Source: Xanthomonas sacchari (GTDB taxonomy: Bacteria; Pseudomonadota; Gammaproteobacteria; Xanthomonadales; Xanthomonadaceae). From it: 64,000 bases of DNA. Location of the stretch: NCBI RefSeq assembly GCF_040529065.1, contig NZ_CP132343.1:124001-188000 (forward strand), given 5' to 3'. Positions within the stretch are counted from its first letter, which is position 1. Every line of letters begins with the position of its first letter. Shown here piece after piece: positions 1 through 9,766 of this stretch. The position numbers were made by a program, and so were the translations under genes. A model generated the notes under the pieces. It was not told where the DNA came from, ran no database searches, and saw nothing but the letters and a program-made list of their open reading frames with translations.

Positions 1-95
1 GTGCCGGCAAAGCCGCCGAAGGGGTCTTAGGCGGAGGCGTCTTGAGATGCCGTTTTGGCGTTCGTATTCGTTTTGCGAAGTACAACGGATGTCTC

Positions 96-164
96 GTAGG
101 AGCGGCTTCGGCCGCGACCCGGGCGTTCCCGATAACGCTCCGTCGCGGCTAAAGCCGCTCCTAC
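96..164. repeat. REP pair 1 (GTAG-type inverted pair)
   Basis: Two head-to-head copies of a short palindromic repeat. Each copy begins with GTAG and contains a hairpin of the form GCGGCTTCGGCCGC or GCGGCTAAAGCCGC, so the 69-bp unit can itself fold into a long cruciform. This is the first of three such units in bases 1-420, a stretch with no credible gene. Terminal GTAG plus an imperfect hairpin is the hallmark of REPs mobilised by RAYT (TnpA_REP) transposases, such as the SMAG family in Stenotrophomonas. No RAYT gene is in the window. Confidence 0.85.
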
Positions 165-210
165 GGGGGACATTGTGGTGCGGTGCGGTGAGCATCATCC
201 CAGCATCCTT

Positions 211-277
211 GTGGGAGCGACTTCAATCGCGACAGGCCTTACCGGGAAAGCCTCGTCGCGACTGAAGCCGCTCCCAC
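211..277. repeat. REP pair 2 (GTGG-type inverted pair)
   Basis: Second inverted REP pair. The head is GTGG rather than GTAG, and the left copy has the stem variant GCGACTTCAATCGC. The right copy, read on the minus strand, has GTGG and GCGGCTTCAGTCGC. About 22 bases separate the copies, as in the neighbouring pairs. It lies between pair 1 and pair 3 upstream of nothing recognisable. Confidence 0.82.
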
Positions 278-325
278 ACTGCATCTGCCATTACATCGAC
301 ATGGTCGAAGACGCGACGTGTCCAT

Positions 326-393
326 GTAGGAGCGGCTTTAGCCGCGACGGGCGTTACCGGTAACGCCACGGTCGCGGCTAAAGCCGCTCCTAC
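326..393. repeat. REP pair 3 (GTAG-type inverted pair)
   Basis: Third inverted REP pair, with GTAG heads and the stem GCGGCTTTAGCCGC. The inner spacer also contains the short palindrome GGCGTTACCGGTAACGCC. It ends 28 bases beyond the stop codon of the DUF779 gene, so it may serve as a 3'-end hairpin for the adh-DUF779 transcript. That role is inferred from position only. Confidence 0.85.
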
Positions 394-420
394 AGCTGCA
401 ACAGCGGCGCGGATGCGCCA

Positions 421-816
421 CTACACCTTCCCCGCCGCCTCCAGCGCGGCGTACTCGCCGTCGGTGAACAGGCGCGAGCGCACCAGGAAGCGTACGCCCT
501 CGCCGTTCTCCAGCGAGAACATGCCGCCGCGGCCGGGCACCACGTCGATAATCAGCTGGGTGTGCTTCCAGTAGGCGAACTGCGACGGGCTGATGTAGAA
601 CGGCGCCTGCCCGATCTCGCCCAGCAGCACGTCGCGGTCGCCGACGATGAAGTCGTCCTGCGGATAGCACATGGGCGAGGAACCGTCGCAGCAGCCGCCG
701 GACTGGTGGAACAGCAGTGCGCCGTGCCGCGCCCGCAGCTTGGCGATCAGCTGCAGCGCCGGCAGCGTCGCCAGCACCTGCGGCGGTAGCGCGTCGGCGG
801 GCGCGGACGCGTCCAT
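421..816 (-). CDS. DUF779 family protein, partner of the aldehyde dehydrogenase module
   Basis: A 131-residue protein of the DUF779 family. These are small soluble proteins often encoded next to AldB/ExaC-type aldehyde dehydrogenases; their biochemical role is not settled. Visible features are a Cys-rich motif GGCCDGSSPMC near residues 40-50 and the conserved stretch YWKHTQLIIDVVPGRGG around residues 82-98. The start codon overlaps the stop of the upstream alcohol dehydrogenase gene (TGATG), which indicates translational coupling and co-transcription. A chaperone or metal-handling role for the dehydrogenases is conceivable but is inference. Length is normal for the family. Confidence 0.9.
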   Translation of the reverse strand: MDASAPADALPPQVLATLPALQLIAKLRARHGALLFHQSGGCCDGSSPMCYPQDDFIVGDRDVLLGEIGQAPFYISPSQFAYWKHTQLIIDVVPGRGGMFSLENGEGVRFLVRSRLFTDGEYAALEAAGKV

Positions 817-1844
817 CAGGCGGCCATGTCCAGCACGATGCGGCCTTCGATCTTGCCGGCGTGCATGCGCGCGAACACGTCGTTGACGTTGTCCAGGGTG
901 TCGGTGGCCACGGTCGCGGCCACCTTGCCCTGCTCGGCGAATTCCAGCGACTCCTGCAGGTCCAGGCGCGTGCCGACGATCGAGCCGCGCACGGTCACGC
1001 CGTTGAGCACCATGCCGAAGATGTCCAGCGGGAACTGGCCCGGCGGCAGGCCGTTGAGCGAGACCGTGCCGCCGCGGCGGACCATGCCGATGGCCTGCTC
1101 GAACGCCTTCGGCGAGACCGCGGTGACCAGCGCGCCGTGCGCACCGCCGATTTCCTTCTTCAGGTACGTCACCGGGTCGGTGGTGCGCGCGTTCACCGTC
1201 ACCGTCGCACCTAGGCGCGTGGCCAGCGCCAGCTTGGCGTCGTCCACGTCCACCGCGGCCACGTTCAGGCCCATCGCCTTGGCGTACTGCACCGCCATGT
1301 GGCCGAGGCCGCCGATGCCGGAGATCACCACCCAGTTGCCGGGCTTGGTGTCGGTCACCTTCAGGCCCTTGTACACGGTGACACCGGCGCACAGGATCGG
1401 CGCGACCTCGACGAAGCCGATGCTCTTCGGCAGGTGGCCGACGTAGTTGGCATTGGCCAGCGCATACTCGGCGAAGCCGCCGTTGACCGAGTAGCCGGTG
1501 TTCTGCTGCGTCTCGCACAGGGTTTCCCAGCCGCCCAGGCAATGTTCGCAATGGCCGCAGGCCGAGTACAGCCACGGAATGCCGACACGGTCGCCTTCCC
1601 TGACGTGGCCCACGCCGGCACCCACCGCCACCACGTGGCCCACGCTCTCGTGGCCGGGAATGAACGGCGGGTTCGGCTTCACCGGCCAATCGCCTTCGGC
1701 CGCGTGCAGGTCGGTGTGGCACACGCCGCAGGCCTCGATCTTGACCAGGATGTCGCCGGCCTGCGGCCGCGGCACCGCCACTTCCTCGATTGCCAGCGGC
1801 TTGCCGAATTCCCGCACCACGGCGGCTTTCATCGTCTTGTCCAT
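816..1844 (-). CDS. adhA: Zinc-dependent alcohol dehydrogenase, AdhA/AdhP type
   Basis: A 342-residue medium-chain, zinc- and NAD-dependent alcohol dehydrogenase that would interconvert primary alcohols and aldehydes in the cytoplasm. Catalytic zinc ligands are visible at Cys42 (VCHTD), His65-Glu66 (PGHE) and Cys152. Structural zinc cysteines are at 96, 99, 102 and 110. The nucleotide-binding turn GIGGLG is at about 176-181. The start at 1844 is preferred over an upstream ATG because a strong AGGAG lies about seven bases before it and the protein then begins at the family N-terminus. It lies 126 bases after the aldehyde dehydrogenase and is coupled to DUF779, so alcohol and then aldehyde oxidation by one operon is likely. 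The exact substrate is unknown. Confidence 0.93.
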   Translation of the reverse strand: MDKTMKAAVVREFGKPLAIEEVAVPRPQAGDILVKIEACGVCHTDLHAAEGDWPVKPNPPFIPGHESVGHVVAVGAGVGHVREGDRVGIPWLYSACGHCEHCLGGWETLCETQQNTGYSVNGGFAEYALANANYVGHLPKSIGFVEVAPILCAGVTVYKGLKVTDTKPGNWVVISGIGGLGHMAVQYAKAMGLNVAAVDVDDAKLALATRLGATVTVNARTTDPVTYLKKEIGGAHGALVTAVSPKAFEQAIGMVRRGGTVSLNGLPPGQFPLDIFGMVLNGVTVRGSIVGTRLDLQESLEFAEQGKVAATVATDTLDNVNDVFARMHAGKIEGRIVLDMAA

Positions 1845-1970
1845 TGCAACGCTCCTGAGAAAAACGGGTGATGTCACCATCGCGCGACCGGCGACGGATT
1901 GCCTTGATCCAGATCAGTTGGCGGCAACGCGACGACACGCCTGTGCGCGTGCCGCCGCCCTGCCCGCACG

Positions 1971-3500
<1,530 letters not shown>

Positions 3501-3560
3501 CGTGTTCTCCTTCGGCGGTCGAGAAGGACAGGGCAGGCCCGTCCGGGTAGCTGCACATGC

Positions 3561-3575
3561 GCAAGACCGATGCCA
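3561..3575 (-). promoter_or_regulatory. Predicted sigma54 (-24/-12) promoter of the aldehyde dehydrogenase operon
   Basis: Read on the minus strand the sequence is TGGCATCGGTCTTGC. It has the invariant GG and GC exactly ten bases apart, and matches the sigma54 consensus TGGCAC-N5-TTGC at all but the last base of the first box. Transcription would begin near 3549, giving a leader of about 49 bases before the dehydrogenase start. The adjacent gene encodes a sigma54 activator, which makes the assignment convincing. Confidence 0.75.
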
Positions 3576-3716
3576 GGTTTTGCGTGCTGCGCCGCGTCAC
3601 GCGTTCGCACCGCGACACATCGACGCACCCCGCCCGGTTTTGCTGCGTCGCGCCACGCCTGCTGATTGCGCCGCGCCGGCGGATGTGCTGTTTATCGGAA
3701 CACCCGTATCACCAGG

Positions 3717-3733
3717 TGTCGCAATCTGCGACA
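3717..3733. promoter_or_regulatory. Perfect 17-bp palindrome, candidate activator-binding site
   Basis: TGTCGCAATCTGCGACA has two 7-base arms around ATC. It lies 12 bases before the acoR-type start codon and about 150 bases upstream of the predicted sigma54 promoter. That is a usual enhancer distance for a sigma54 activator, and it is also placed to allow autoregulation. Binding by the adjacent regulator is inferred. Confidence 0.55.
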
Positions 3734-3745
3734 GCGGAGCCGGAC

Positions 3746-5644
3746 ATGGCGCAGCACCCTTCGCAACATCAACTCGGCCAGGCCCGCCGGGCCTTCTTCG
3801 AACGCGGCGGCGCGCCGGTCGGGCAGGTGCCAGACACCATCCTGCAGTCGTGGCAGCGCTGCCAGCGCCTGGGCCTGGCCGCGGACGCCCAACCGGCGAT
3901 CGAGCCGCTGGAAGCCTCACGCCTGCGCGCCCTGCGCGAGGCACACGAGCGGCTTTGGCGACTGGCCCGTGCCGAACTGGAAGGCCTGGCGGGCGACGCC
4001 GCGGCCACCGGCAGCATCGTGCTGCTCACCGACGAGGCCGGCTGGATCCTCGACGCCGAAGGCAGCCCGCGCTTCCTCGACAAGGCAGGCAGGGTGGCGC
4101 TGATGCCCGGCGCATGCTGGAGCGAACCCCAGGTCGGCACCAACGCGATCGGCACGGCGATCGTCGAAAGCCGCTCGGTGGAAGTGCGCGGTGGCGAGCA
4201 CTATTTCGCCCCGCACCAGATCCTCAGTTGCGCGGCGGTGCCGATCTTCGATCCGTACGGCCGCCTGGCCGGCGTGCTCGACATCTCCGGCGACGCCAGC
4301 GTGCAGCACATGCACGCGCTGGCGCTGGCGCGGATGGCGGTGGCCAACATCGAGCACCGCTATTTCGACGACGGCATTCCCGGCTGCGAACTGCTGCGCG
4401 TGCACCACGATCCGGCGCTGCTCGGCACCGCACGCGAGGCGCTGCTGGCCTTCCGCAACGGCCGCCTGGTGGCCGCCAACCAGGCCGGGTTGCGGCTGTT
4501 CGGGCTGGAGCGCCACGAACTCGGCCGCGCGCCCTACGAGGCGCTGTTCGAGGAACCGCTGTCGCGGCTGCGCCAGCAGGGCAGCGTGTTCGACCTGCAG
4601 GGGCGGGCGCTGCACGGACGCATCGACAGCCCGGCCGACGATCGTCCGCGGCGACGCCCGCAGCAGGCGCCGATCACCGTAACCGCGTCGTCGCGGCCCT
4701 CGGCCGCGGCGGCGTCCGACGCCCCGCTGTTCGATGCCGCGCAGGAACTAGCGCTGGAACGCGCGCGGCGCGTGCTCGACGCGCAACTGCCGGTGCTGGT
4801 GCAGGGCGAGACCGGCACCGGCAAGGAAGTGTTCGCGCGTGAACTGCACCGGCGCAGCGCACGCGCTGGACGCCCCTTCGTGGCAGTCAACTGCGCGGCG
4901 CTGCCGGAAGGGCTGATCGAAGCGGAACTGTTCGGCTACGAGGACGGCGCCTTCACCGGCGCGCGCAAGCACGGCAATCCGGGGCTGTTGCGTCAGGCCG
5001 ATGGCGGCGTGCTGTTCCTGGACGAGATCGGCGACATGCCGCTGGCCCTGCAGCCGCGCTTGCTGCGTGTGCTGCAGGAGCGCGAACTGCTGCCGCTGGG
5101 CGGCGGCAAGCCGGTGAAACTGGATTTCGCGCTGATCTGCGCCACCCACCGCGACCTGGACGCGGCGATGGCCGAGCAGCGCTTCCGCCCCGACCTGTAC
5201 TACCGCATCGCCCACCACTGCGTGCAGGTGCCGGCACTGCGCGCGCATCCGGACCGGCGCACGCTGGTCGCCGAGCTGTGGACGCGGCTTGGCCAGGGCA
5301 GGCGCCTGACCGAGGCCGCCCTGGCGACGCTGAGCGCCTATGCGTGGCCGGGCAATCTGCGCCAGCTGGTGGCCTGCCTGCGCACGCTGGTGGCGCTGAG
5401 CGAGCCGGACGCGCTGGTCGATAGCGACGCGTTGCCGGCCTATCTGCCCGGCGTGCGCGCGGCAGAGCAGGGCAGCAATGCCGGCACCGCAATGCCGTTG
5501 CCCGATGCCGACCTCGACAGTCTCGCGCTCGGCGCCATGCGCCAGGCTCTGGACGCCTGCAACGGCAACGTCTCGCAGGCCGCACGGCGGCTCGGCATCA
5601 GCCGCAGCACGCTGTACCGGCGGCTGCAGTTGGGCGCGCACTGA
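3746..5644 (+). CDS. acoR: AcoR-type sigma54-dependent transcriptional activator
   Basis: A 632-residue bacterial enhancer-binding protein. A GAF-like sensor occupies about residues 70-200. The AAA+ domain follows with Walker A GETGTGK (354-360), the sigma54-contacting loop GAFTGA (401-406) and Walker B VLFLDE (422-427). A Fis-type helix-turn-helix lies at the C-terminus (NVSQAARRLGISRSTLYRR). There is no receiver domain, so a small molecule sensed by the N-terminal region probably controls it, as acetoin or aldehyde does for AcoR relatives. The start at 3746 excludes a 63-codon in-frame extension through the promoter region. It is divergent from the aldehyde dehydrogenase operon, its likely target. 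Confidence 0.93.
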   Translation: MAQHPSQHQLGQARRAFFERGGAPVGQVPDTILQSWQRCQRLGLAADAQPAIEPLEASRLRALREAHERLWRLARAELEGLAGDAAATGSIVLLTDEAGWILDAEGSPRFLDKAGRVALMPGACWSEPQVGTNAIGTAIVESRSVEVRGGEHYFAPHQILSCAAVPIFDPYGRLAGVLDISGDASVQHMHALALARMAVANIEHRYFDDGIPGCELLRVHHDPALLGTAREALLAFRNGRLVAANQAGLRLFGLERHELGRAPYEALFEEPLSRLRQQGSVFDLQGRALHGRIDSPADDRPRRRPQQAPITVTASSRPSAAAASDAPLFDAAQELALERARRVLDAQLPVLVQGETGTGKEVFARELHRRSARAGRPFVAVNCAALPEGLIEAELFGYEDGAFTGARKHGNPGLLRQADGGVLFLDEIGDMPLALQPRLLRVLQERELLPLGGGKPVKLDFALICATHRDLDAAMAEQRFRPDLYYRIAHHCVQVPALRAHPDRRTLVAELWTRLGQGRRLTEAALATLSAYAWPGNLRQLVACLRTLVALSEPDALVDSDALPAYLPGVRAAEQGSNAGTAMPLPDADLDSLALGAMRQALDACNGNVSQAARRLGISRSTLYRRLQLGAH

Positions 5645-5700
5645 GATCGCGTTTCGCTGCGTGCCAGCTGCGCCGCGCGGTCGTCGACATCGCGTTTCTC

Positions 5701-5767
5701 GCAGGAGCGGCTTCAGCCGCGACGCGACTCCATCGGTCATGCCAGTCGCGGCTGAAGCCGCTCCTAC
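5701..5767. repeat. REP pair 4 in the acoR-SDR gap
   Basis: Inverted REP pair with the stem GCGGCTTCAGCCGC in both copies. The right copy has the standard GTAG head; the left copy begins GCAG instead. It fills part of the roughly 314-base gap between the activator gene and the SDR gene. No gene was seen in the rest of that gap. Confidence 0.85.
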
Positions 5768-5958
5768 ACGACAGCAGTGCTTCTTGCCGAGTTGCGACAG
5801 ATCCTGCAGAACACCGCGTCACGGTTGACCGTCGCTCTCGCATCCAGTGCCTCTTGCGGACGGTACGCATCGCCCGCGACTGCCGCGTCCGAACACGGCG
5901 AGCAGCGCGCGGCGGCGCCGACGATGCTCCAGGTTCTTTCAAGACCATGGAGCGTCAC

Positions 5959-6723
5959 ATGCAACGCTTGCACGGCAAGATCGCGCTCATCACCGGCGCC
6001 AGTTCCGGCATCGGCCACGCCGCGGCGCACCTGTTCGCACGCGAAGGCGCCTGCGTGGTGCTGGGCGCGCGCCGCGGCGCGCTGCTGCAGACACTCGCCG
6101 CGGAGATCGAGGAGGCCGGCGGCCAGGCCGCGTGGCTGGCCGGCGACGTCCGCGAGGAGGCCTATGCGCAGGCGTTGGTGGCGTTGGCCAGCGAGCGCTT
6201 CGGCGGCCTGGACATCGGCTTCAACAATGCCGGCACCCTGGGCACCCTGGTGCCGACCACACAGCTGCAGGCGCAGGCCTGGCGCGACGCGCTCGACATC
6301 AATCTCAGCGGCGCGTTCTTCGGCGCCAAGCATCAGATTCCGGCGATGCTGGCGCGTGGTGGCGGATCGCTGATCTTCACTTCGACCTTCGTCGGCCACA
6401 CCGTCGGCTTTCCGTGCACGGCCGCCTACGCCGCCAGCAAAGCAGGCCTGATCGGCCTGACCCAGGCGCTGGCGGCGGAGTTCGGACCGCAGGCGATCCG
6501 GGTCAACGCATTGCTGCCGGGTGGCACGCAGACGCCGATGGCGGAGGCGATGAACGGCACGCCAGAGGCGCTGGCGCAGGTCGCGCAGCTGCACGCGCTC
6601 AAACGCCTGGCGCAACCGGACGAACTGGCGCAGGCCGCGCTGTTCCTGGCCTCCGACGAGGCTGCGTTCATGACCGGCAGCGCGATGCTGGTCGACGGCG
6701 GGGTGTCGATCAACCGCAGTTGA
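5959..6723 (+). CDS. Short-chain dehydrogenase/reductase (SDR), classical type
   Basis: A 254-residue classical SDR oxidoreductase. Visible signatures are the cofactor motif TGASSGIG (12-19), NNAG (89-92), and the catalytic Ser142, Tyr157 and Lys161 (YAASK). The C-terminal DEAAFMTGSAMLVDGGVS is typical of 3-oxoacyl-ACP-reductase-like and glucose-dehydrogenase-like SDRs. The start at 5959 has GGAG six bases upstream and gives the standard family length; an ATG at 5947 is the alternative. It stands alone, with a REP pair upstream, and its substrate cannot be deduced. The upstream frame back to 5854 lacks SDR similarity. Confidence 0.88.
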   Translation: MQRLHGKIALITGASSGIGHAAAHLFAREGACVVLGARRGALLQTLAAEIEEAGGQAAWLAGDVREEAYAQALVALASERFGGLDIGFNNAGTLGTLVPTTQLQAQAWRDALDINLSGAFFGAKHQIPAMLARGGGSLIFTSTFVGHTVGFPCTAAYAASKAGLIGLTQALAAEFGPQAIRVNALLPGGTQTPMAEAMNGTPEALAQVAQLHALKRLAQPDELAQAALFLASDEAAFMTGSAMLVDGGVSINRS

Positions 6724-6750
6724 GCGGCGCGCTGCTGCCGTCGGCCTGGC

Positions 6751-7239
6751 TCATCGCGCCCGTGCCGGTGCCGCCGGTGCGCGGGGTTCGCGCCGGATCT
6801 GCCGGCCGGTGGCTTCGGCCTGCGCCTTGAGCGCCGGCGGCGCCGCGGGACTGGACGCGACGAACGCCGCCAGTTGCAGCGCCAGCGGTGGATCCATCAG
6901 GCGCAGCAGGCCCAGCGCGTGGCCTTGCCGCACCGGATCGCCCGAGGTGATGTCGGCATAGAAGAGTTCCACGTACTTGCTCTGCAACGAGCGCGCGAAT
7001 TCCCTGTTCTTGTCTTCCACGCTGAGCTTTGCCAGCGCCAACTGGCCCGCGGAAATCTTGTCCGCGGCGGCATTGCCGTAGAAGGCCAACACCGCCATTG
7101 CCACCGGCGCCAGCATCTTCTCCAGGAGCCGGAACGCGCGCTCGGCCGGAGTTTTCCGCGTCTGCAGTGCCTGCTTGAGCCGGGCGACGTCGCTCAGCAA
7201 CCGGTCGAGCTTGTCTTCCACGCTATCCCTCCGCGACAT
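6751..7239 (-). CDS. Hypothetical protein with one membrane segment
   Basis: A 162-residue protein that I do not recognise. The N-terminal 30 residues are charged and helical (SVEDKLDRLLSDVARLKQAL) and may form a coiled coil. A hydrophobic segment LAPVAMAVLAFYGNAAA follows at about 42-58, then a soluble alpha-helical C-terminal half ending in an Ala/Arg/Pro-rich tail. It is convergent with the SDR gene. The start at 7239 has a weak AGGCG ribosome-binding site; ATG 7251 is an alternative. The hydrophobic anchor and helical ends suggest a membrane-tethered cytoplasmic protein, without known function. Confidence 0.6.
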   Translation of the reverse strand: MSRRDSVEDKLDRLLSDVARLKQALQTRKTPAERAFRLLEKMLAPVAMAVLAFYGNAAADKISAGQLALAKLSVEDKNREFARSLQSKYVELFYADITSGDPVRQGHALGLLRLMDPPLALQLAAFVASSPAAPPALKAQAEATGRQIRREPRAPAAPARAR

Positions 7240-7510
7240 CGACGCCTGCATGGGCCATCCATGCGGCAGTGCCTTCCCTGCGTCTAAGCGTCGCCGGCGG
7301 CGGCTTGTGAAGCGCGCATGCCACGGTGTGTCGCAAGGCCCGCGGACAGGTCAGGGCAGGGACCCCGGCGCTGCTCGACGAAGCAGTCCTGCGCCGCCGA
7401 ACAGGAATCCCGCGTCCCATGGTGCCGCCCATCGCTAGCAGCGATCAGCGAACTACCGAAAAACGACACGCTCGGATGGCGCTGGGAGATGTTCCCCGCC
7501 TACGACCGGC

Positions 7511-9637
7511 TCAGTGCGGCAAGTCCCACTGCAACCCGACCGTATAGCTGCGATCCGGCCCCGGCTCGTAGTAACGGCCATTGCCGTCGTTGACGATGAC
7601 CGAGCCGATGTAGCGGCGGTCGAACGCGTTGTCGATGCGCGCGAAGGTACGCAGGGTGCCGTGCGCGGTGGTCCAGCGCCGCGCCGCTTCCAGGTTGAGC
7701 AGGGCGTAGCCGGGCGCGGCCTCGCTGGCCAAGTCGTTGACCACGGTGTCGCCGGCGGCCACGCCCTCCACCGCGAATTGCCAGGCGCGCGGCTGCCATT
7801 GCCAGCGCGCGAACAGTTGCTGCTGCGGCACGCCGGGCAGGCGGGTGCCGGCGGCCACCACCGCGGTGGGCGTGGCGCAGCCGCTGCTGGCGCAGGTCAG
7901 GTAGGCCTGGCGCACCGTCGCCTGCAGCCAGGTGTAGGCCAGTTGCAGTTGTGCGCTGTCGCCCAGCGGCAGGGTCAGGCTGGTCTCGGCGCCCTGACGG
8001 CGGGTGCGGCCGATGTTGCGGTAGGTGCTGCGGCCGTTGGTGTTGCTGGCCACCGCCAGTTCGTCGTCGGTGCTGGCGCGGAACAGCGCCGCGTCCCAGC
8101 TGGCGCCGGCGGCGTTGCGCCACTTCGCGCCCAGTTCCAGGTTCTGGCTGCGCGCCGCGGCCAGGTCCAGGGCCAGGCCGGCGCCGCCGTCGCGGCGGTA
8201 GCCCAGCTCGTTGAAGGTCGGCGTCTCGAAGCCGCGCCCGGCCGAGGCGTAGAGCCGCAGGTCGTCGGTGACGCGGAACACCAGCCCGGCCACCGGGGTG
8301 GTCGCGGCATAGTCGGTGCGGCCGCTGTCGTCGGGGTTGCGGCCGACGATATAGGCATCGTCCGAACGGAACCGCACCTGGCTGTGGCGCAGGCCGGCGA
8401 GCAGCGACCAGCGCGCGGCGAACTGCCACCAGGCCTGGGCGAACTGGTCCACGTTCTCCACCCGGTCCTGCTGGTCGCGGCGCAGCGGCCCCTTCACTCC
8501 GAGCGTGCTGCCGACGAAGTTCTCGTAGCCGGTGCGGTGCTGTTGCTGGCGGTCGGCATTGGCGCCGACGGTGAACTGGAACGGGCGGCCGGCGAACTGG
8601 CCCTGCCAGGCCCAGCGCGCGTCGAGGCCGCCGTAGTCGCCATCCAGGTCGATCACCCCGCCGGCGTTGAGCGGGTTGCTCTGCGCGCTCACCGGCACCG
8701 AGAGGTATTGGGTGACGTCGCGGCGCCCGGCGTAGCCCATCAGGCGCCAGGTCTGCTGGTCCACCTGCTGGGTGAAGATGGCGCCGGCCTGGACCTGGCG
8801 GGTGGACTTGCGGGTATCGAACTGGCTGGCCGCGGCGGTGGCCTGGCGCGGGTCGGCAGCGGCCTGGGCGCGGCTTAGGCCCAGCGGATCCTGCGCATCG
8901 GGCGCCTCCAGCGCGTTGAACAGCAGGTCCAGGCGCCGCCCCGGCGCCAGGTCGATGCCGAGCTTGGCGTTGAAGGTGGTGCGCTGGGCGTGGCTGTGGT
9001 CGCGGTAGCCGTCGGTGCTGAAATGGGTGGCGGCCAGGTTGTAGTGGACCTCGCCTTGCTGGCCCAGCGCCTGCGCGCTGAGCGCCGCGGTGCCGTGGCT
9101 GCCGATCGCGCTGCGCAGCCGCCAGGGATCGTCGGGCTGGCCGTCGGCGCTCCACAGCTGCACCACGCCGCCGGAGGAATTGCCGTACAGCGCCGAGAAC
9201 GGCCCGCGCAGCACCTCGATCCGCTCGCTGCCGAACAGGTTGAAGTTGGACAGCTGGCCCTGGCCGTCCGGCATCGTCGCCGGGATGCCGTCCAGCAGCA
9301 GGCGCACCCCGCGCACGCCGAACGCCGAGCGCGCGCCGAAGCCGCGGATCGACAGCTGGGTGTCCTGCGCATAGTTCTGGCGATCGCGCGCCAGCAGGCC
9401 GGGCACCCCGACCAGCGCCTCGGATGCCTGTATGCCGAGGCGGTCGCTGTCGCCCAGGCCGGTGGTGGTCAGCGACGCCGGCAGGTCGAAATCGGCCACG
9501 CCGCCGACGCGGGCGGCCTGGACCTGCAAGGCGGGCAGGGTGGTGGCCGGCTCCTCGCCAGGAGCGGCGTGGACCAGGGACGACAGCGCCAGGGCGCAGG
9601 CCCCGCAGAGCAGGGCGGAGGGCAGGGAAGAAGACAT
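7511..9637 (-). CDS. TonB-dependent outer-membrane receptor
   Basis: A 708-residue TonB-dependent receptor. It has an N-terminal signal peptide ending near VHA-AP, a TonB-box-like stretch close to LPALQVQA, then a plug domain with QLSIRGFGARSAFGVRGVRLLLDGIP and IEVLRGPFSALYGNSSGGVV. A beta-barrel follows and ends YTVGLQWDLPH. The final residue is His, not the usual aromatic, although a tryptophan lies four from the end. Energy would come from the TonB-ExbB-ExbD complex encoded at 19.8-23.0 kb. The ligand (siderophore, copper chelate or carbohydrate) cannot be read from the sequence. It is divergent from tyrB, and the 129-base gap shows no clear Fur box. Confidence 0.92.
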   Translation of the reverse strand: MSSSLPSALLCGACALALSSLVHAAPGEEPATTLPALQVQAARVGGVADFDLPASLTTTGLGDSDRLGIQASEALVGVPGLLARDRQNYAQDTQLSIRGFGARSAFGVRGVRLLLDGIPATMPDGQGQLSNFNLFGSERIEVLRGPFSALYGNSSGGVVQLWSADGQPDDPWRLRSAIGSHGTAALSAQALGQQGEVHYNLAATHFSTDGYRDHSHAQRTTFNAKLGIDLAPGRRLDLLFNALEAPDAQDPLGLSRAQAAADPRQATAAASQFDTRKSTRQVQAGAIFTQQVDQQTWRLMGYAGRRDVTQYLSVPVSAQSNPLNAGGVIDLDGDYGGLDARWAWQGQFAGRPFQFTVGANADRQQQHRTGYENFVGSTLGVKGPLRRDQQDRVENVDQFAQAWWQFAARWSLLAGLRHSQVRFRSDDAYIVGRNPDDSGRTDYAATTPVAGLVFRVTDDLRLYASAGRGFETPTFNELGYRRDGGAGLALDLAAARSQNLELGAKWRNAAGASWDAALFRASTDDELAVASNTNGRSTYRNIGRTRRQGAETSLTLPLGDSAQLQLAYTWLQATVRQAYLTCASSGCATPTAVVAAGTRLPGVPQQQLFARWQWQPRAWQFAVEGVAAGDTVVNDLASEAAPGYALLNLEAARRWTTAHGTLRTFARIDNAFDRRYIGSVIVNDGNGRYYEPGPDRSYTVGLQWDLPH

Positions 9638-9766
9638 GGCCCATCATCGCCCAACTGCCGCCCGGCCGCACCGGCCAAGCGCGGCAGCGTTTGTTAGGAT
9701 GAGGTGTTTGACCGCGCCGGCTCCGGTCCTTCCGGCCCCCACCTCCGCCACCGAACGAGTACCGCC

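Noticed and set aside
1-30. A possible end of an upstream coding sequence (stop at 28-30)
   Set aside because: Only ten codons are visible and no motif can be judged.
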